The notes beneath the pieces were generated by a model. It worked only from the letters and a program-made list of their open reading frames with translations, had not been told where the DNA came from and ran no database searches. Below are positions 1 to 8,017 of a stretch of DNA of 8,832 nt, piece by piece. The stretch lies in NCBI GenBank assembly GCA_014762585.1, contig JABURN010000033.1:1-8832 (forward strand), given 5' to 3'. Both the position numbers and the translations under genes were made by a program. This DNA is from Methylophaga sp. (GTDB lineage Bacteria > Pseudomonadota > Gammaproteobacteria > Nitrosococcales > Methylophagaceae). Within the stretch, counting starts at the first letter, position 1; each line of letters starts with the position of its first letter.

Positions 1-123
1 ACCCACAATCACCATCACCACAACCAGCGCCAGTGCCTGTTTCAATGACTTTTTCCAGTCTCTGGGCTGAATGTCTTTAGCCTCAGTGATGCTGGCGCCA
101 CGTTTTTGTTTGTTCACCACCAT
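1..123 (-). CDS. ftsQ: FtsQ, cell division protein, N-terminal 41 codons only (runs off window)
   Basis: FtsQ is a bitopic inner-membrane divisome protein that bridges FtsK/FtsW-FtsI and FtsB-FtsL. Only its start is present. Reading from the ATG at 123 gives a basic, hydrophilic cytoplasmic tail (begins MVVNKQKRGASITEAK) of about 28 residues. A run of Ala, Leu, Val, Ile and Met from about residue 30 to the edge is the beginning of the single membrane anchor. The periplasmic POTRA and beta domains lie outside the window. The start codon overlaps the ddl stop by one base (TGATG), and a GGAGAG lies 8 bases upstream. The following GTG codons 2 and 3 are alternative starts. The identity rests on this N-terminal architecture plus the position directly after ddl in a dcw cluster; the visible residues alone would not prove it. 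Confidence 0.85.
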   Translation of the reverse strand, partial: MVVNKQKRGASITEAKDIQPRDWKKSLKQALALVVVMVIVG

Positions 124-1061
124 CAATGTGACTCTCCGAAACTGGTTTCCAGAATTCGCCATACCAATTCATCAAACTCAATACCGGCCTGTTTCGCCGC
201 CATCGGTACCAGGCTGTGATCGGTCATACCGGGCACACTGTTAGCTTCCAGCAGATAAAACCCAGCATTTCCGTCACGCATAAAATCAACCCGGCCCCAG
301 CCAGACATACCCAGCCCGTTAAAGGCTTTCAAGGCCAGTTGCTGCATTTGCTGTTCACTGTCTGAATCCAGTCCACAGGGGCACAGATATTCAGTCGAAT
401 TCGATTGATACTTGGCTTCAAAGTCATAAAACTCGCGAGGCGTTTTAAGGCGGATAGCCGGTAAAGGCTCACCATCCAGAATCGCCACGGTATATTCCTC
501 ACCCTGGATCCACTGTTCGGCAATGACGTCGGCATCATAGTTAAGTGCCAGTTCTATCGCCTCTTTGAGCTCAGTGACGGTTTTGACTTTGCTCATACCG
601 ATACTGGAGCCTTCATTCACCGGTTTGATGATCAGTGGCAGCCCCAGCCGCGCAACGATCTTCTCGGCATCACTGTCACGGGTAACACGGGCAAAATCGG
701 CGGTTGGCAGACCCTGCTGGATCCAGTTGTTTTTGCTGATGCGTTTGTTCATCGACAGCACCGATGCGGCAATACCGCTACCTGTGTAAGGCAGATTTAC
801 CGCCTGCAGGAAGCCTTGAACCTCGCCGTCTTCGCCACCACGCCCATGCAGCACAACAAAGGCCCGGTCAAACTTGCCACTGCCCAGTTTGTGGCAGATA
901 TCAAAGCTGACATCGATGCCATATGCATCAACGCCTTTACGCTGTAAACCAGCCAGCACGGCCTTGCCACTGATCAGCGAAATTTCGCGCTCGGCGCTGC
1001 GTCCGCCCATCAGCACGGCAACACGACCGAATTCTGCGGCATTATCGATACGGCGGCTCAT
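123..1061 (-). CDS. ddl: D-alanine--D-alanine ligase (DdlB type)
   Basis: This cytoplasmic ATP-grasp ligase joins two D-alanines to make the dipeptide that MurF adds to the peptidoglycan precursor. The protein has 312 residues, normal for DdlB (E. coli 306). Visible signatures are GGRSAEREISL at 19-29, with E24 matching the D-Ala-binding Glu15 of E. coli; K146 in IIKP; the omega-loop GSSIGMSKV at 151-159; FYDFEAKY at 211-218, with Y218 matching Tyr216; RVDF at 257-260; and the Mg-binding E272 and N274 in LEANSVPGMT. The Tyr in the EAKY motif indicates a D-Ala-D-Ala rather than a D-Ala-D-Lac enzyme (known for the family). The ATG overlaps the murB stop as ATGA, with a strong GGAGG at 1073-1069, 7 bases upstream. 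One oddity is SMNK at 103-106, where most relatives have S-M-D-K. Confidence 0.97.
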   Translation of the reverse strand: MSRRIDNAAEFGRVAVLMGGRSAEREISLISGKAVLAGLQRKGVDAYGIDVSFDICHKLGSGKFDRAFVVLHGRGGEDGEVQGFLQAVNLPYTGSGIAASVLSMNKRISKNNWIQQGLPTADFARVTRDSDAEKIVARLGLPLIIKPVNEGSSIGMSKVKTVTELKEAIELALNYDADVIAEQWIQGEEYTVAILDGEPLPAIRLKTPREFYDFEAKYQSNSTEYLCPCGLDSDSEQQMQQLALKAFNGLGMSGWGRVDFMRDGNAGFYLLEANSVPGMTDHSLVPMAAKQAGIEFDELVWRILETSFGESH

Positions 1062-1951
1062 GCGCTGGCCTCCCCGATGATGTGTACTTCCGGTGTCAAC
1101 CGTACGCCCTGCAACTGTTCCACTTTGTCCTGAACCAGATAAATCAGGTTTTCTATATCCGCTGCCGTGGCAGTGCCATCATTAACGATAAAGTTGGCAT
1201 GTTTGCTCGACACACTGGCACCACCCACGGTCAGTCCCTTGAGCTGACTGCTTTCAATCAGTCGTCCTGCAAAATCCCCCTCAGGATTGCGAAATACTGA
1301 ACCGGCGCAGGGCTGATTAGTGGGCTGGCTGGCATTACGTTTTTTCAACAGATCGCGAATCAGATCGATTTCAGTGTCGGCATCACCCTGCTCAAACTGC
1401 ATGGTGGCAGCAACAAACCATTCGCCCTCCGGCAAAGCCACATGACGATAATGCACATCAAAATCGGCCAATGGACGCTGACGCAGTTCGCCATGTCTAT
1501 CTATGGTGGTCACACTGCTGACAAAGTCCCAGGTTTCACCGCCATGGGCACCGGCATTCATTGCCAGAGCGCCACCCAAAGTGCCCGGAATGCCAGCAAA
1601 CCATGCTGCCCCTTTGAGGCCGGCCTTGGCGACCTGCTTGGCGAGTTTGCTGCAATAAAGACCCACTTCGGCTTCCACGGTGTTGCCTTCGATATCAATA
1701 TTCTGCAAGGCGCCTGCAGTCACAATCACGGTGCCGTTAAAACCGCCGTCACGCACCAGCAGATTACTGCCGAGTCCCAGCCAGAGTACCGGTTCATCGG
1801 CTGGCAACTGCTGCAGAAAGACCGCCAGATCAATCGCATCTGCCGGGCGATACAGCTGTTTCGCCTCGCCGCCGACACGCCATGAGGTATAGCGCGCCAA
1901 CGGTTCATGCTGTTTGATTTCACCTCTTAAAGTCCGCTGCAAGGCCATCAT
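1058..1951 (-). CDS. murB: UDP-N-acetylenolpyruvoylglucosamine reductase, type II-like
   Basis: MurB is the cytoplasmic flavoenzyme that reduces UDP-GlcNAc-enolpyruvate to UDP-MurNAc with NADPH. The protein has 297 residues, the length of the shorter type II enzymes (S. aureus class) rather than E. coli type I (about 342). FAD-binding features are YTSWRVGG at 21-28, [13 protein letters not shown] at 58-70 and [20 protein letters not shown] at 121-140. Y169-R170 is the conserved Tyr-Arg pair. The [11 protein letters not shown] segment at 214-224 carries S219, the expected proton donor to the enolpyruvyl carbanion, and LTPEVHIIG near the end carries the second catalytic acid E288. The ATG overlaps the murC stop as ATGA and is preceded by GGAGG at 1962-1958, 6 bases away; a second in-frame ATG follows at once and could also serve. 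Its stop overlaps the ddl start, again as ATGA. Confidence 0.97.
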   Translation of the reverse strand: MMALQRTLRGEIKQHEPLARYTSWRVGGEAKQLYRPADAIDLAVFLQQLPADEPVLWLGLGSNLLVRDGGFNGTVIVTAGALQNIDIEGNTVEAEVGLYCSKLAKQVAKAGLKGAAWFAGIPGTLGGALAMNAGAHGGETWDFVSSVTTIDRHGELRQRPLADFDVHYRHVALPEGEWFVAATMQFEQGDADTEIDLIRDLLKKRNASQPTNQPCAGSVFRNPEGDFAGRLIESSQLKGLTVGGASVSSKHANFIVNDGTATAADIENLIYLVQDKVEQLQGVRLTPEVHIIGEASA

Positions 1952-3369
1952 TCAGCACCTCCGCTCAGGACTTCAGGCAGGGCTTGTGCCATCCGGCCAA
2001 TATCACCAGCGCCCAGCGTCAACAGCACATCACCGTCCTGCAACAGGCTTGGCAACACAGTGAACAGCGCCTCTTTATCTTCAGCAAATACCGGCTCAAC
2101 CTGTCCACGCAGGCGAATTGCACGACACAGACTGCGGGCGTCAGCGCCGGCGATTTTAGCTTCTCCGGCCGGATACACTTCCAGTACTATCAGCACGTCA
2201 ACCGATGACAGTACCTGCGCAAAGTCTTCGAACAAATCACGGGTGCGGGTATAACGGTGAGGCTGGAAGACCACCACCAGACGGTTATCCGGCCAGCCGG
2301 CACGGGTAGCCGCTAAAGTGGCTGCGATTTCAGTGGGATGATGGCCATAGTCATCAATCAACGTCGCTTCACCACCATCGGCTTTGACCGGTCCCAGCAG
2401 ATTGAAACGGCGGCCGATACCATCAAATTTCAGCAAGGCACGCTGACAAGCTTCAATTTTGACCTGCAGGTTACGGGCAACCGCCATCGCGGCAGTGGCA
2501 TTCAAGGCGTTATGCAGGCCAGGCATATTTAACGTGATCGGAAAGCGTTCACCGCTGTGTTTTTCAATCACGGTAAAAAAGCTCTGCCCCTGGTGCTGAG
2601 TCAGATCAACCAGCTGATAATCCGCCTCTTCATCCTGCCCATAGGTAATGAACGGCCGGGTGACCTCGGTCAGCAAGTCCTTAATCACCGGATCATCCAG
2701 ACACATGACCGCGAGCCCATAAAACGGCAGGTGATGAAGGAACTCAACAAAGGTCGCTTTCAACTTGTCGAAGCTGCCTTCATAGGTCGCCATATGATCC
2801 TGATCGATATTGGTCACTACGGCGATCATTGGCTGCAGATACAGGAACGACGCATCACTTTCGTCGGCCTCGGCAACCAGATAACGGCCGGTACCGAGCC
2901 GGGCATTACTGCCGGCGCTGTTGAGTCGACCGCCGATAACAAAGGTGGGATCCAGATCGCCTTCACTGAGCAGGCAGGCAATCAGGCTGGTTGTAGTGGT
3001 TTTGCCATGGGTGCCGGCGACTGCAATGCCGTAGCTGAAACGCATCAGCTCGGCCAGCATTTCTGCGCGCGGCACTACCGGAATATATTGCTCACGTGCA
3101 GCCTGTAACTCCACATTATCTTCGGTCACAGCGGTAGTGACGACCACCACATCAGCGCCTTTCAGATAGTCTGGATCATGACCAATCATGATGGTGGCAC
3201 CCAGGGTGCGCAGATGCTTGATCAGGCTGTTCTCAGCCAGATCACTGCCCGTCACCTGGTAGCCGAGGTTGAGCAGTACTTCGGCAATACCGCCCATACC
3301 CACACCACCGATACCGATGAAGTGAATATGCTTGACCCGGCTTTGCATGGCTGAGGTTAATCTATCCAT
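1948..3369 (-). CDS. murC: UDP-N-acetylmuramate--L-alanine ligase
   Basis: MurC is the cytoplasmic ATP-dependent ligase that adds L-alanine to UDP-MurNAc, the first step of stem-peptide synthesis. From the start chosen here it has 473 residues (E. coli 491). The N-terminal UDP-binding Rossmann domain shows [12 protein letters not shown] at 16-27. The central ATPase domain has the P-loop GTHGKTTTT at 119-127, EADESDASF at 167-175 and the [12 protein letters not shown] stretch. The C-terminal domain has GRRF and DDYGHHPTE at 339-347, typical of MurC. The open frame extends upstream to an ATG at 3438, but those residues are unlike MurC and lie deep inside murG. The ATG at 3369 has GGAG 7 bases upstream and overlaps the murG stop by 8 bases (ATGGATAG). 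An ATG at 3348 is a weaker alternative. The stop overlaps murB as ATGA. Confidence 0.96.
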   Translation of the reverse strand: MDRLTSAMQSRVKHIHFIGIGGVGMGGIAEVLLNLGYQVTGSDLAENSLIKHLRTLGATIMIGHDPDYLKGADVVVVTTAVTEDNVELQAAREQYIPVVPRAEMLAELMRFSYGIAVAGTHGKTTTTSLIACLLSEGDLDPTFVIGGRLNSAGSNARLGTGRYLVAEADESDASFLYLQPMIAVVTNIDQDHMATYEGSFDKLKATFVEFLHHLPFYGLAVMCLDDPVIKDLLTEVTRPFITYGQDEEADYQLVDLTQHQGQSFFTVIEKHSGERFPITLNMPGLHNALNATAAMAVARNLQVKIEACQRALLKFDGIGRRFNLLGPVKADGGEATLIDDYGHHPTEIAATLAATRAGWPDNRLVVVFQPHRYTRTRDLFEDFAQVLSSVDVLIVLEVYPAGEAKIAGADARSLCRAIRLRGQVEPVFAEDKEALFTVLPSLLQDGDVLLTLGAGDIGRMAQALPEVLSGGAE

Positions 3370-4450
3370 GGGCATACTCCAGACAAAGATCGGCAATTCT
3401 TGTCGCACTGCCGATTTTCGCGACTTGTCTCGCCGCATTAGCCATGGTTAATAATCCTTCTCTGTCTTGATCAAACTGACGCAGACTGACTGACAGCGCG
3501 TCTGCTTTGAGCTGATCGTCCGCAATCAGCGTGGCCGCGCCGGCATCGACCAATAGCGCCGCATTGTGCGTCTGATGGTCATCCACCGCATAAGGATATG
3601 GCACCAGAATCGATGCCACACCGGCTGCCGCGACTTCGGCCACAGTCAGGGCACCTGCCCGGCAAATAACCAGATCTGCCCAGCTGTAGGCTGCTGCCAT
3701 ATCAGCAATAAAATCAGTAATTTCAGCTTCCACACCCGCCTGGCTGTAGGCAGCCCGACAGGCATCAATGTGCTTTTTGCCACATTGATGGCGCACTTCT
3801 GGCCGCTCGTTTGCGTCCATCAGTTGCAGCGCTGCCGGCACTACCTCATTCAAGGTTCGAGCCCCCAGGCTGCCGCCTAAAACCAGCACTTTGAGTCGGC
3901 TCTTATCCGCACTCTGACGCAGATGCGGCATCGGCAAATCTTCAATCTGTTGTCTCACCGGGTTACCTACCCACTCCGCCTCGACTTTGTCATCAAAACT
4001 GTTGGGGAAACCGGTGAGTACCCGTTTTGCAATTTTTGCCAGCAGGCGATTGGTCAAACCCGGAATCGCATTCTGCTCATGAATCAGCAGCGGTTTTTTC
4101 AAAAGCCAGGCCGCCACACCACCGGGCCCGGAGGCAAAACCACCCAGTCCGATCACCACATCAGGGTTAAACACTCGCATCAGACGCCATGCCTGCCAAA
4201 CCGCCTTGATGACACGAAACGGCGCCATCAGCCAGCCGAGCGTACCGTTACCACGCAGCCCAGCCACCTTGATAAAAGTCAGCGGGTAGCCTGCCTGGGG
4301 CACCAGCTCAGACTCGATGCCTCTCTGTGTACCAATCCAGCTCACTTCTACCTGACGCTGTTTCAGTTCATCAGCGACTGCCAGTGCCGGGAACACGTGA
4401 CCACCGGTGCCACCGGCCATGATCATCACTTTGACTGTCTTCGCCGTCAT
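3362..4450 (-). CDS. murG: Undecaprenyldiphospho-muramoylpentapeptide beta-N-acetylglucosaminyltransferase
   Basis: MurG is a peripheral GT-B glycosyltransferase on the inner face of the membrane that transfers GlcNAc from UDP-GlcNAc to lipid I, giving lipid II. It has 362 residues, close to E. coli (355). The N-domain has the glycine-rich loop [13 protein letters not shown] at 11-23, with H18 as the conserved loop His. It also has [11 protein letters not shown] at 101-111 and [15 protein letters not shown] at 121-135, typical of the acceptor side. The C-domain has LGGSLGART at 191-199 (second glycine-rich loop), [10 protein letters not shown] at 263-272, which contacts UDP-GlcNAc, and the DDHQTHNA stretch at 290-297. 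The ATG overlaps the ftsW stop as ATGA, with AAGGA at 4462-4458, 7 bases upstream. The hydrophobic and basic segment around 71-92 fits membrane association (inference). Nothing is missing. Confidence 0.98.
   Translation of the reverse strand: MTAKTVKVMIMAGGTGGHVFPALAVADELKQRQVEVSWIGTQRGIESELVPQAGYPLTFIKVAGLRGNGTLGWLMAPFRVIKAVWQAWRLMRVFNPDVVIGLGGFASGPGGVAAWLLKKPLLIHEQNAIPGLTNRLLAKIAKRVLTGFPNSFDDKVEAEWVGNPVRQQIEDLPMPHLRQSADKSRLKVLVLGGSLGARTLNEVVPAALQLMDANERPEVRHQCGKKHIDACRAAYSQAGVEAEITDFIADMAAAYSWADLVICRAGALTVAEVAAAGVASILVPYPYAVDDHQTHNAALLVDAGAATLIADDQLKADALSVSLRQFDQDREGLLTMANAARQVAKIGSATRIADLCLEYAHG
3377..3380 (-). promoter_or_regulatory. Ribosome binding site that fixes the murC start
   Basis: GGAG on the minus strand lies 7 bases upstream of the ATG at 3369. 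The ATG at 3375 is only one base from it, too close to be used, and the ATG at 3438 would put 23 non-homologous residues on MurC. The site lies inside the last codons of murG, so ribosomes finishing murG could restart here. The assignment is an inference from spacing. Confidence 0.65.
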
Positions 4451-5586
4451 CGTCTGATCCTTGCCGAGGCTTTCTCAGGCAGCCGGGTTTCCATATCGAC
4501 ACGGAACAGCAATGCAATTGCCACGCAGACAATCACCAGACTACTGCCGCCGTAACTCATTAAAGGCAGGGTCAGGCCTTTGGTGGGCAATGCGCCCATG
4601 TTGACGCCAATATTGACGCAGGCCTGCATGCCCAGCCAGATACCAATACCGTAAGCAACCTGGGCACCGAATACCTGACCGGCCTGTTCTGCCGCACGGC
4701 CGATCGCCAGAGCACGCCAGATAAAGATAAAAAACAGCACAATCACTGCCAGCGCACCGACCAGTCCCAGTTCCTCTGCCAGAATGGAGTAAAGAAAGTC
4801 GGTGTGGGCTTCCGGCAGGTAGAACAGTTTCTGCATACTGCTGCCAAGGCCCACGCCCAGCCAGTCACCACGCCCGAACGCAATCAGCGCCTGGGTCAAC
4901 TGAAAACCTGCACCGAAAGGGTCAGCCCAGGGGTCCATAAAACTCTGCAAACGTTCCAGCCGGTATGGTGCTACCCAGATGAGCAGCGTAAACAAGCCCG
5001 CCATCACGGCAATCAGTGCGCCGAAGACATCCAGCCTCGCGCCGCCCAGGAACAACATGGCCAGCACTGTCGACATAATCACGACCATTGAGCCCATATC
5101 CGGCTGCAACAGCAGCAATAATGCCGCGACACCCAGCAACATCAGCGGTGCCAGGACTTTAAGAAAAGAGGTGTGTAGCTGGCCATGATGACGCTGCAGG
5201 TAATCGGCAATGTAGAGGATGGCAAAAAGCTTAATAACCTCGGCTACCTGCAGATTCACCGGTCCCAATGGCAACCAGCGGCTTGCGCCGTTGACCTCTC
5301 GGCCAATGCCGGGAATCAGCACCAGGACCAGCATAAACACACCAAACATTAATAGTTGTGGTGCAAATCGTTGCCAGACAGCGAGTCTCACAGACACTAC
5401 GGCCCAGGCCATGCCCAGACCGGCGACGGCGAATACCAGTTGCCGGATAAAGTAAAACAGCGGCTGACCGGTCATACTGTCGGCAATCGTAATTGACGCC
5501 GAACAGACCATAATCAGCCCAATAAACATCAGGGCCGCGGTGGCAAACAGCAGACTGCGATCAAATTGCAGTTGAGTCTCGCTCAT
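4447..5586 (-). CDS. ftsW: FtsW, SEDS-family septal peptidoglycan glycosyltransferase
   Basis: FtsW is the polytopic inner-membrane SEDS polymerase that links lipid II into glycan strands at the septum, working with FtsI. It has 379 residues, mostly hydrophobic, consistent with about ten membrane spans, and a short hydrophilic N-terminus ([11 protein letters not shown]). Family hallmarks are VNGASRWLPLG at 98-108, QPDMGS at 161-166, then R-L-x-S-F-x-D-P-W at 212-220 running into GFQLTQALIAFGRG at 227-240. LPEAHTDFLYSILAEELG at 257-274 carries D263, the Asp of the conserved H-T-D-F loop that is essential for polymerase activity in the family. The end has LPLMSYGGSS, the signature of FtsW/RodA/SpoVE. 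The ATG overlaps the murD stop as ATGA, and a G-rich AGGGGG lies 8 bases upstream (5600-5595). Placement between murD and murG supports FtsW over RodA. The 113-116 motif reads QVAE where Q-P-S-E or Q-P-A-E is common. Confidence 0.97.
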   Translation of the reverse strand: MSETQLQFDRSLLFATAALMFIGLIMVCSASITIADSMTGQPLFYFIRQLVFAVAGLGMAWAVVSVRLAVWQRFAPQLLMFGVFMLVLVLIPGIGREVNGASRWLPLGPVNLQVAEVIKLFAILYIADYLQRHHGQLHTSFLKVLAPLMLLGVAALLLLLQPDMGSMVVIMSTVLAMLFLGGARLDVFGALIAVMAGLFTLLIWVAPYRLERLQSFMDPWADPFGAGFQLTQALIAFGRGDWLGVGLGSSMQKLFYLPEAHTDFLYSILAEELGLVGALAVIVLFFIFIWRALAIGRAAEQAGQVFGAQVAYGIGIWLGMQACVNIGVNMGALPTKGLTLPLMSYGGSSLVIVCVAIALLFRVDMETRLPEKASARIRR

Positions 5587-6938
5587 GCCGCCAGCCCCCT
5601 TACTGCCTGTTCAAATTTATCGCCGCGCTCTGCATATCCGCTGAACATATCGAAACTGGCGCAGGCCGGTGACAACAGCACGCTGTCGCCTGCTTGTGCC
5701 ACCTGTCGCGCCTGGTTGACCGCATCTTTCATATCGCTGGCCATCAAAGTATTCACACCTTGTGGCACGAACGCCGCAATCTTGTCAGCATCCACGCCCA
5801 TTAACACCACGGCACGTACTGCCTGTTTCAGGGTTTCAGTCAGCTCGGCAAAATTTTGATCCTTGCCCACACCGCCGGCAATCAGCACGATGGGGCCACT
5901 GTCTGCCAGCCCTTCAATCGCCGCGATACAGGCGCCGATATTGGTGGCCTTGGAATCATTAAACCAACGTACCCCATCCAGTTGCCTGACCAGGCGGCAG
6001 CGATGCGGTAAACCTTTAAACTCCTGCAATGCGTTCAACATGGCTTGCATAGGCAGTGCCATCGCAGACCCCAAAGCCAAGGCAGCCAGCGCATTGGCCA
6101 GATTGTGGGTACCGACGATTTTCATCTGCTGAATGTCCAGCAGTGGTTCGTTACCCTCGGCAAGCCAGGTTTGTCCGTCTTTTCTCAGCAGGCCGAAATC
6201 TACGCCTTGCGTTTTATGCAGACTGAAACCGATTTGGATACGGCTGTCATCGGCCATTGAACTGACAATGGGATCGTCACGGTTGATGACCATCACGCCG
6301 TCCCCGATAAAGATTTTCTGTTTGGCGCGCTGATAGTCTTCAACCGAATCGTAACGATCCAGATGATCAGGACTGACATTCAGTATCACCGCGGCAAAGG
6401 CATTCAGCGTGCACACGGTTTCCAGTTGAAAGCTGGACAGCTCCAGAATGTAAAAATCAGGCGCTTTGTCACCGAGCAGATCCAGTGCCGGCGTGCCCAG
6501 ATTACCGCCAGTACGGGTATCCTTCCCTGCCAGTTGGGCCATCAAGGCAAGCAATGTGGTGACAGTGCTTTTACCGTTGGAGCCGGTAATGGCCACCACT
6601 GGTGCATCGACATAACGGGCAAACAATTCGATATCACCGACCATTTCAATGCCGGCTTCGCGTGCCGCTCGAATTTCAGGCAAACGTGGATCGACGCCGG
6701 GACTCAGGATGATCAGATCGGCTTTCAGTAACCAGTCCAGGTCGAGACCGCCGGTTTTGATCAACACCTGCGGATAATCCTGCTGTAGTGTCGTTAGGGC
6801 CGGTGGCTGTTCACGGGTATCCATCACCGCCACACTGAGCGCACGGTCAGCAAGAAAACGCGCGCACGACAATCCAGTCTGCCCCAGACCGACAATCAGG
6901 CAGTTTTTATGTGAAAGTTTATTCATGCCTTGTGTCAT
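5583..6938 (-). CDS. murD: UDP-N-acetylmuramoyl-L-alanine--D-glutamate ligase
   Basis: MurD is the cytoplasmic ATP-dependent ligase that adds D-glutamate to UDP-MurNAc-L-Ala. It has 451 residues from this start (E. coli 438). The N-terminal UDP-binding domain shows [11 protein letters not shown] at 14-24. The ATPase domain has the P-loop ITGSNGKST at 117-125, GGNLGTPAL at 144-152, ELSSFQLE at 166-173 and [12 protein letters not shown] at 187-198. K206 in YQRAKQKIF matches the lysine that is carbamylated in the family (E. coli Lys198). The C-terminal domain shows [16 protein letters not shown] and [12 protein letters not shown], the last strongly diagnostic of MurD. The first ATG overlaps the mraY stop as ATGA but has no clear Shine-Dalgarno sequence. 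The ATG at 6926 (residue 5) gives an N-terminus that lines up better with E. coli MurD, so the true start is undecided between the two. Confidence 0.97.
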   Translation of the reverse strand: MTQGMNKLSHKNCLIVGLGQTGLSCARFLADRALSVAVMDTREQPPALTTLQQDYPQVLIKTGGLDLDWLLKADLIILSPGVDPRLPEIRAAREAGIEMVGDIELFARYVDAPVVAITGSNGKSTVTTLLALMAQLAGKDTRTGGNLGTPALDLLGDKAPDFYILELSSFQLETVCTLNAFAAVILNVSPDHLDRYDSVEDYQRAKQKIFIGDGVMVINRDDPIVSSMADDSRIQIGFSLHKTQGVDFGLLRKDGQTWLAEGNEPLLDIQQMKIVGTHNLANALAALALGSAMALPMQAMLNALQEFKGLPHRCRLVRQLDGVRWFNDSKATNIGACIAAIEGLADSGPIVLIAGGVGKDQNFAELTETLKQAVRAVVLMGVDADKIAAFVPQGVNTLMASDMKDAVNQARQVAQAGDSVLLSPACASFDMFSGYAERGDKFEQAVRGLAA

Positions 6939-8017
6939 CGTATTTTCAGCGTCGCCAGACCAATCAATACCAGGAAAACCGTCACGATCCAGAAGCGCAC
7001 GATAATCCGTGGCTCCGGCCAGCCTTTCAGCTCATAGTGGTGATGAATCGGTGCCATCAGAAACACACGCTTGCCGCGAAGTTTGTAGGAGGCGACCTGA
7101 ATCATTACCGACAGGGTCTCAATCACGAAAACACCACCCATAATCAGCAGCACCAGTTCCTGGCGTACCAGAACAGCTACTGTGCCCAGCGCCGCACCCA
7201 AAGCCAGTGCGCCGACATCGCCCATAAACACCTGGGCGGGATAGGTGTTGAACCATAAAAAGCCCAGCCCTGCGCCGACCAGCGTCGCGCAGAATACGGT
7301 TAGCTCACCGGCACTGGGGATAAATGGAATCTGCAGATAATGAGCAAACTCAGAGTGGCCACCAACATAGCTAAAGAGGCCCAGCGCGGCCGCAACCATA
7401 ACGGTCGGCATGATGGCGAGGCCATCCAGACCGTCTGTCAGGTTGACCGCATTGCTACTGCCGACTATCACCAGATAGGTCAGCAACATGTACCAGCCGC
7501 CCAGTGGAATCACGACTTCCTTGAAGAACGGCACGATCAACGTGGTTTCCTCAGGTACCGTCGTAGTGAAAAATAAAAATACCGCCGCACCCGCGCCGAA
7601 CAAGGATTGCCAGAAATATTTATAACGGCTCAGCAGTCCGCGTGGGTCCTGCCTCACCAGCTTGATGTAATCATCAACAAAACCAATCACACCAAAGGCC
7701 AGGGTCACGATCAGTACGACCCAGACATAACGATTACTGAGGTCAGCCCACAACAGGGTGCTGACTGCAATCGCCACCAGAATCAGCGAGCCGCCCATGG
7801 TCGGGGTACCGCTTTTGCTGAAATGCGACTCAGGACCATCACGTCTCACTACCTGACCGATTTGTTTAAAGCTCAGGTGGCGAATCATGGTCGGGCCAAT
7901 CAGCAACGCAATGCCGAGTGCTGTCATTGTGCCCAGAATCGCCCGCAGGGTCAGATACTGGAAAACATTGAACCCGCTGTAATATTGGGTCAGGTATTCA
8001 CTTAACAACAGCAGCAT
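6935..8017 (-). CDS. mraY: Phospho-N-acetylmuramoyl-pentapeptide-transferase
   Basis: MraY is a polytopic inner-membrane enzyme that transfers phospho-MurNAc-pentapeptide from its UDP carrier to undecaprenyl phosphate, making lipid I. It has exactly 360 residues, the E. coli length, and about ten hydrophobic segments. The N-terminus [15 protein letters not shown] at 12-26 is classic. [17 protein letters not shown] at 60-76 is a cytoplasmic loop signature, and D115-D116 in GFVDDYIKL are the conserved Asp pair of the Mg/prenyl-phosphate site. Further on are [16 protein letters not shown], then [18 protein letters not shown] with the third essential Asp, and the [15 protein letters not shown] loop with the three histidines. 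The start lies 20 bases inside the end of murF and has a strong AAGGAG. The stop overlaps the first murD ATG as ATGA. The gene is intact. Confidence 0.98.
   Translation of the reverse strand: MLLLLSEYLTQYYSGFNVFQYLTLRAILGTMTALGIALLIGPTMIRHLSFKQIGQVVRRDGPESHFSKSGTPTMGGSLILVAIAVSTLLWADLSNRYVWVVLIVTLAFGVIGFVDDYIKLVRQDPRGLLSRYKYFWQSLFGAGAAVFLFFTTTVPEETTLIVPFFKEVVIPLGGWYMLLTYLVIVGSSNAVNLTDGLDGLAIMPTVMVAAALGLFSYVGGHSEFAHYLQIPFIPSAGELTVFCATLVGAGLGFLWFNTYPAQVFMGDVGALALGAALGTVAVLVRQELVLLIMGGVFVIETLSVMIQVASYKLRGKRVFLMAPIHHHYELKGWPEPRIIVRFWIVTVFLVLIGLATLKIR

Noticed and set aside
1442..1885. 147-codon open frame on the plus strand
   Set aside because: Antisense to murB; low-complexity composition with no signature and no convincing separate start context.
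2557..3108. 183-codon open frame on the plus strand
   Set aside because: Antisense to the central ATPase domain of murC, with no recognisable domain. It fits a chance open frame opposite a conserved gene.
3923..4555. 210-codon open frame on the plus strand
   Set aside because: It lies antisense to murG and the end of ftsW, both fully conserved. Its translation is rich in His, Arg, Gln and Thr, as expected from reading the complement of a coding strand, and no family is recognisable.
7607..8005. 132-codon open frame on the plus strand
   Set aside because: Antisense to the 5' part of mraY; the translation does not resemble a known family.
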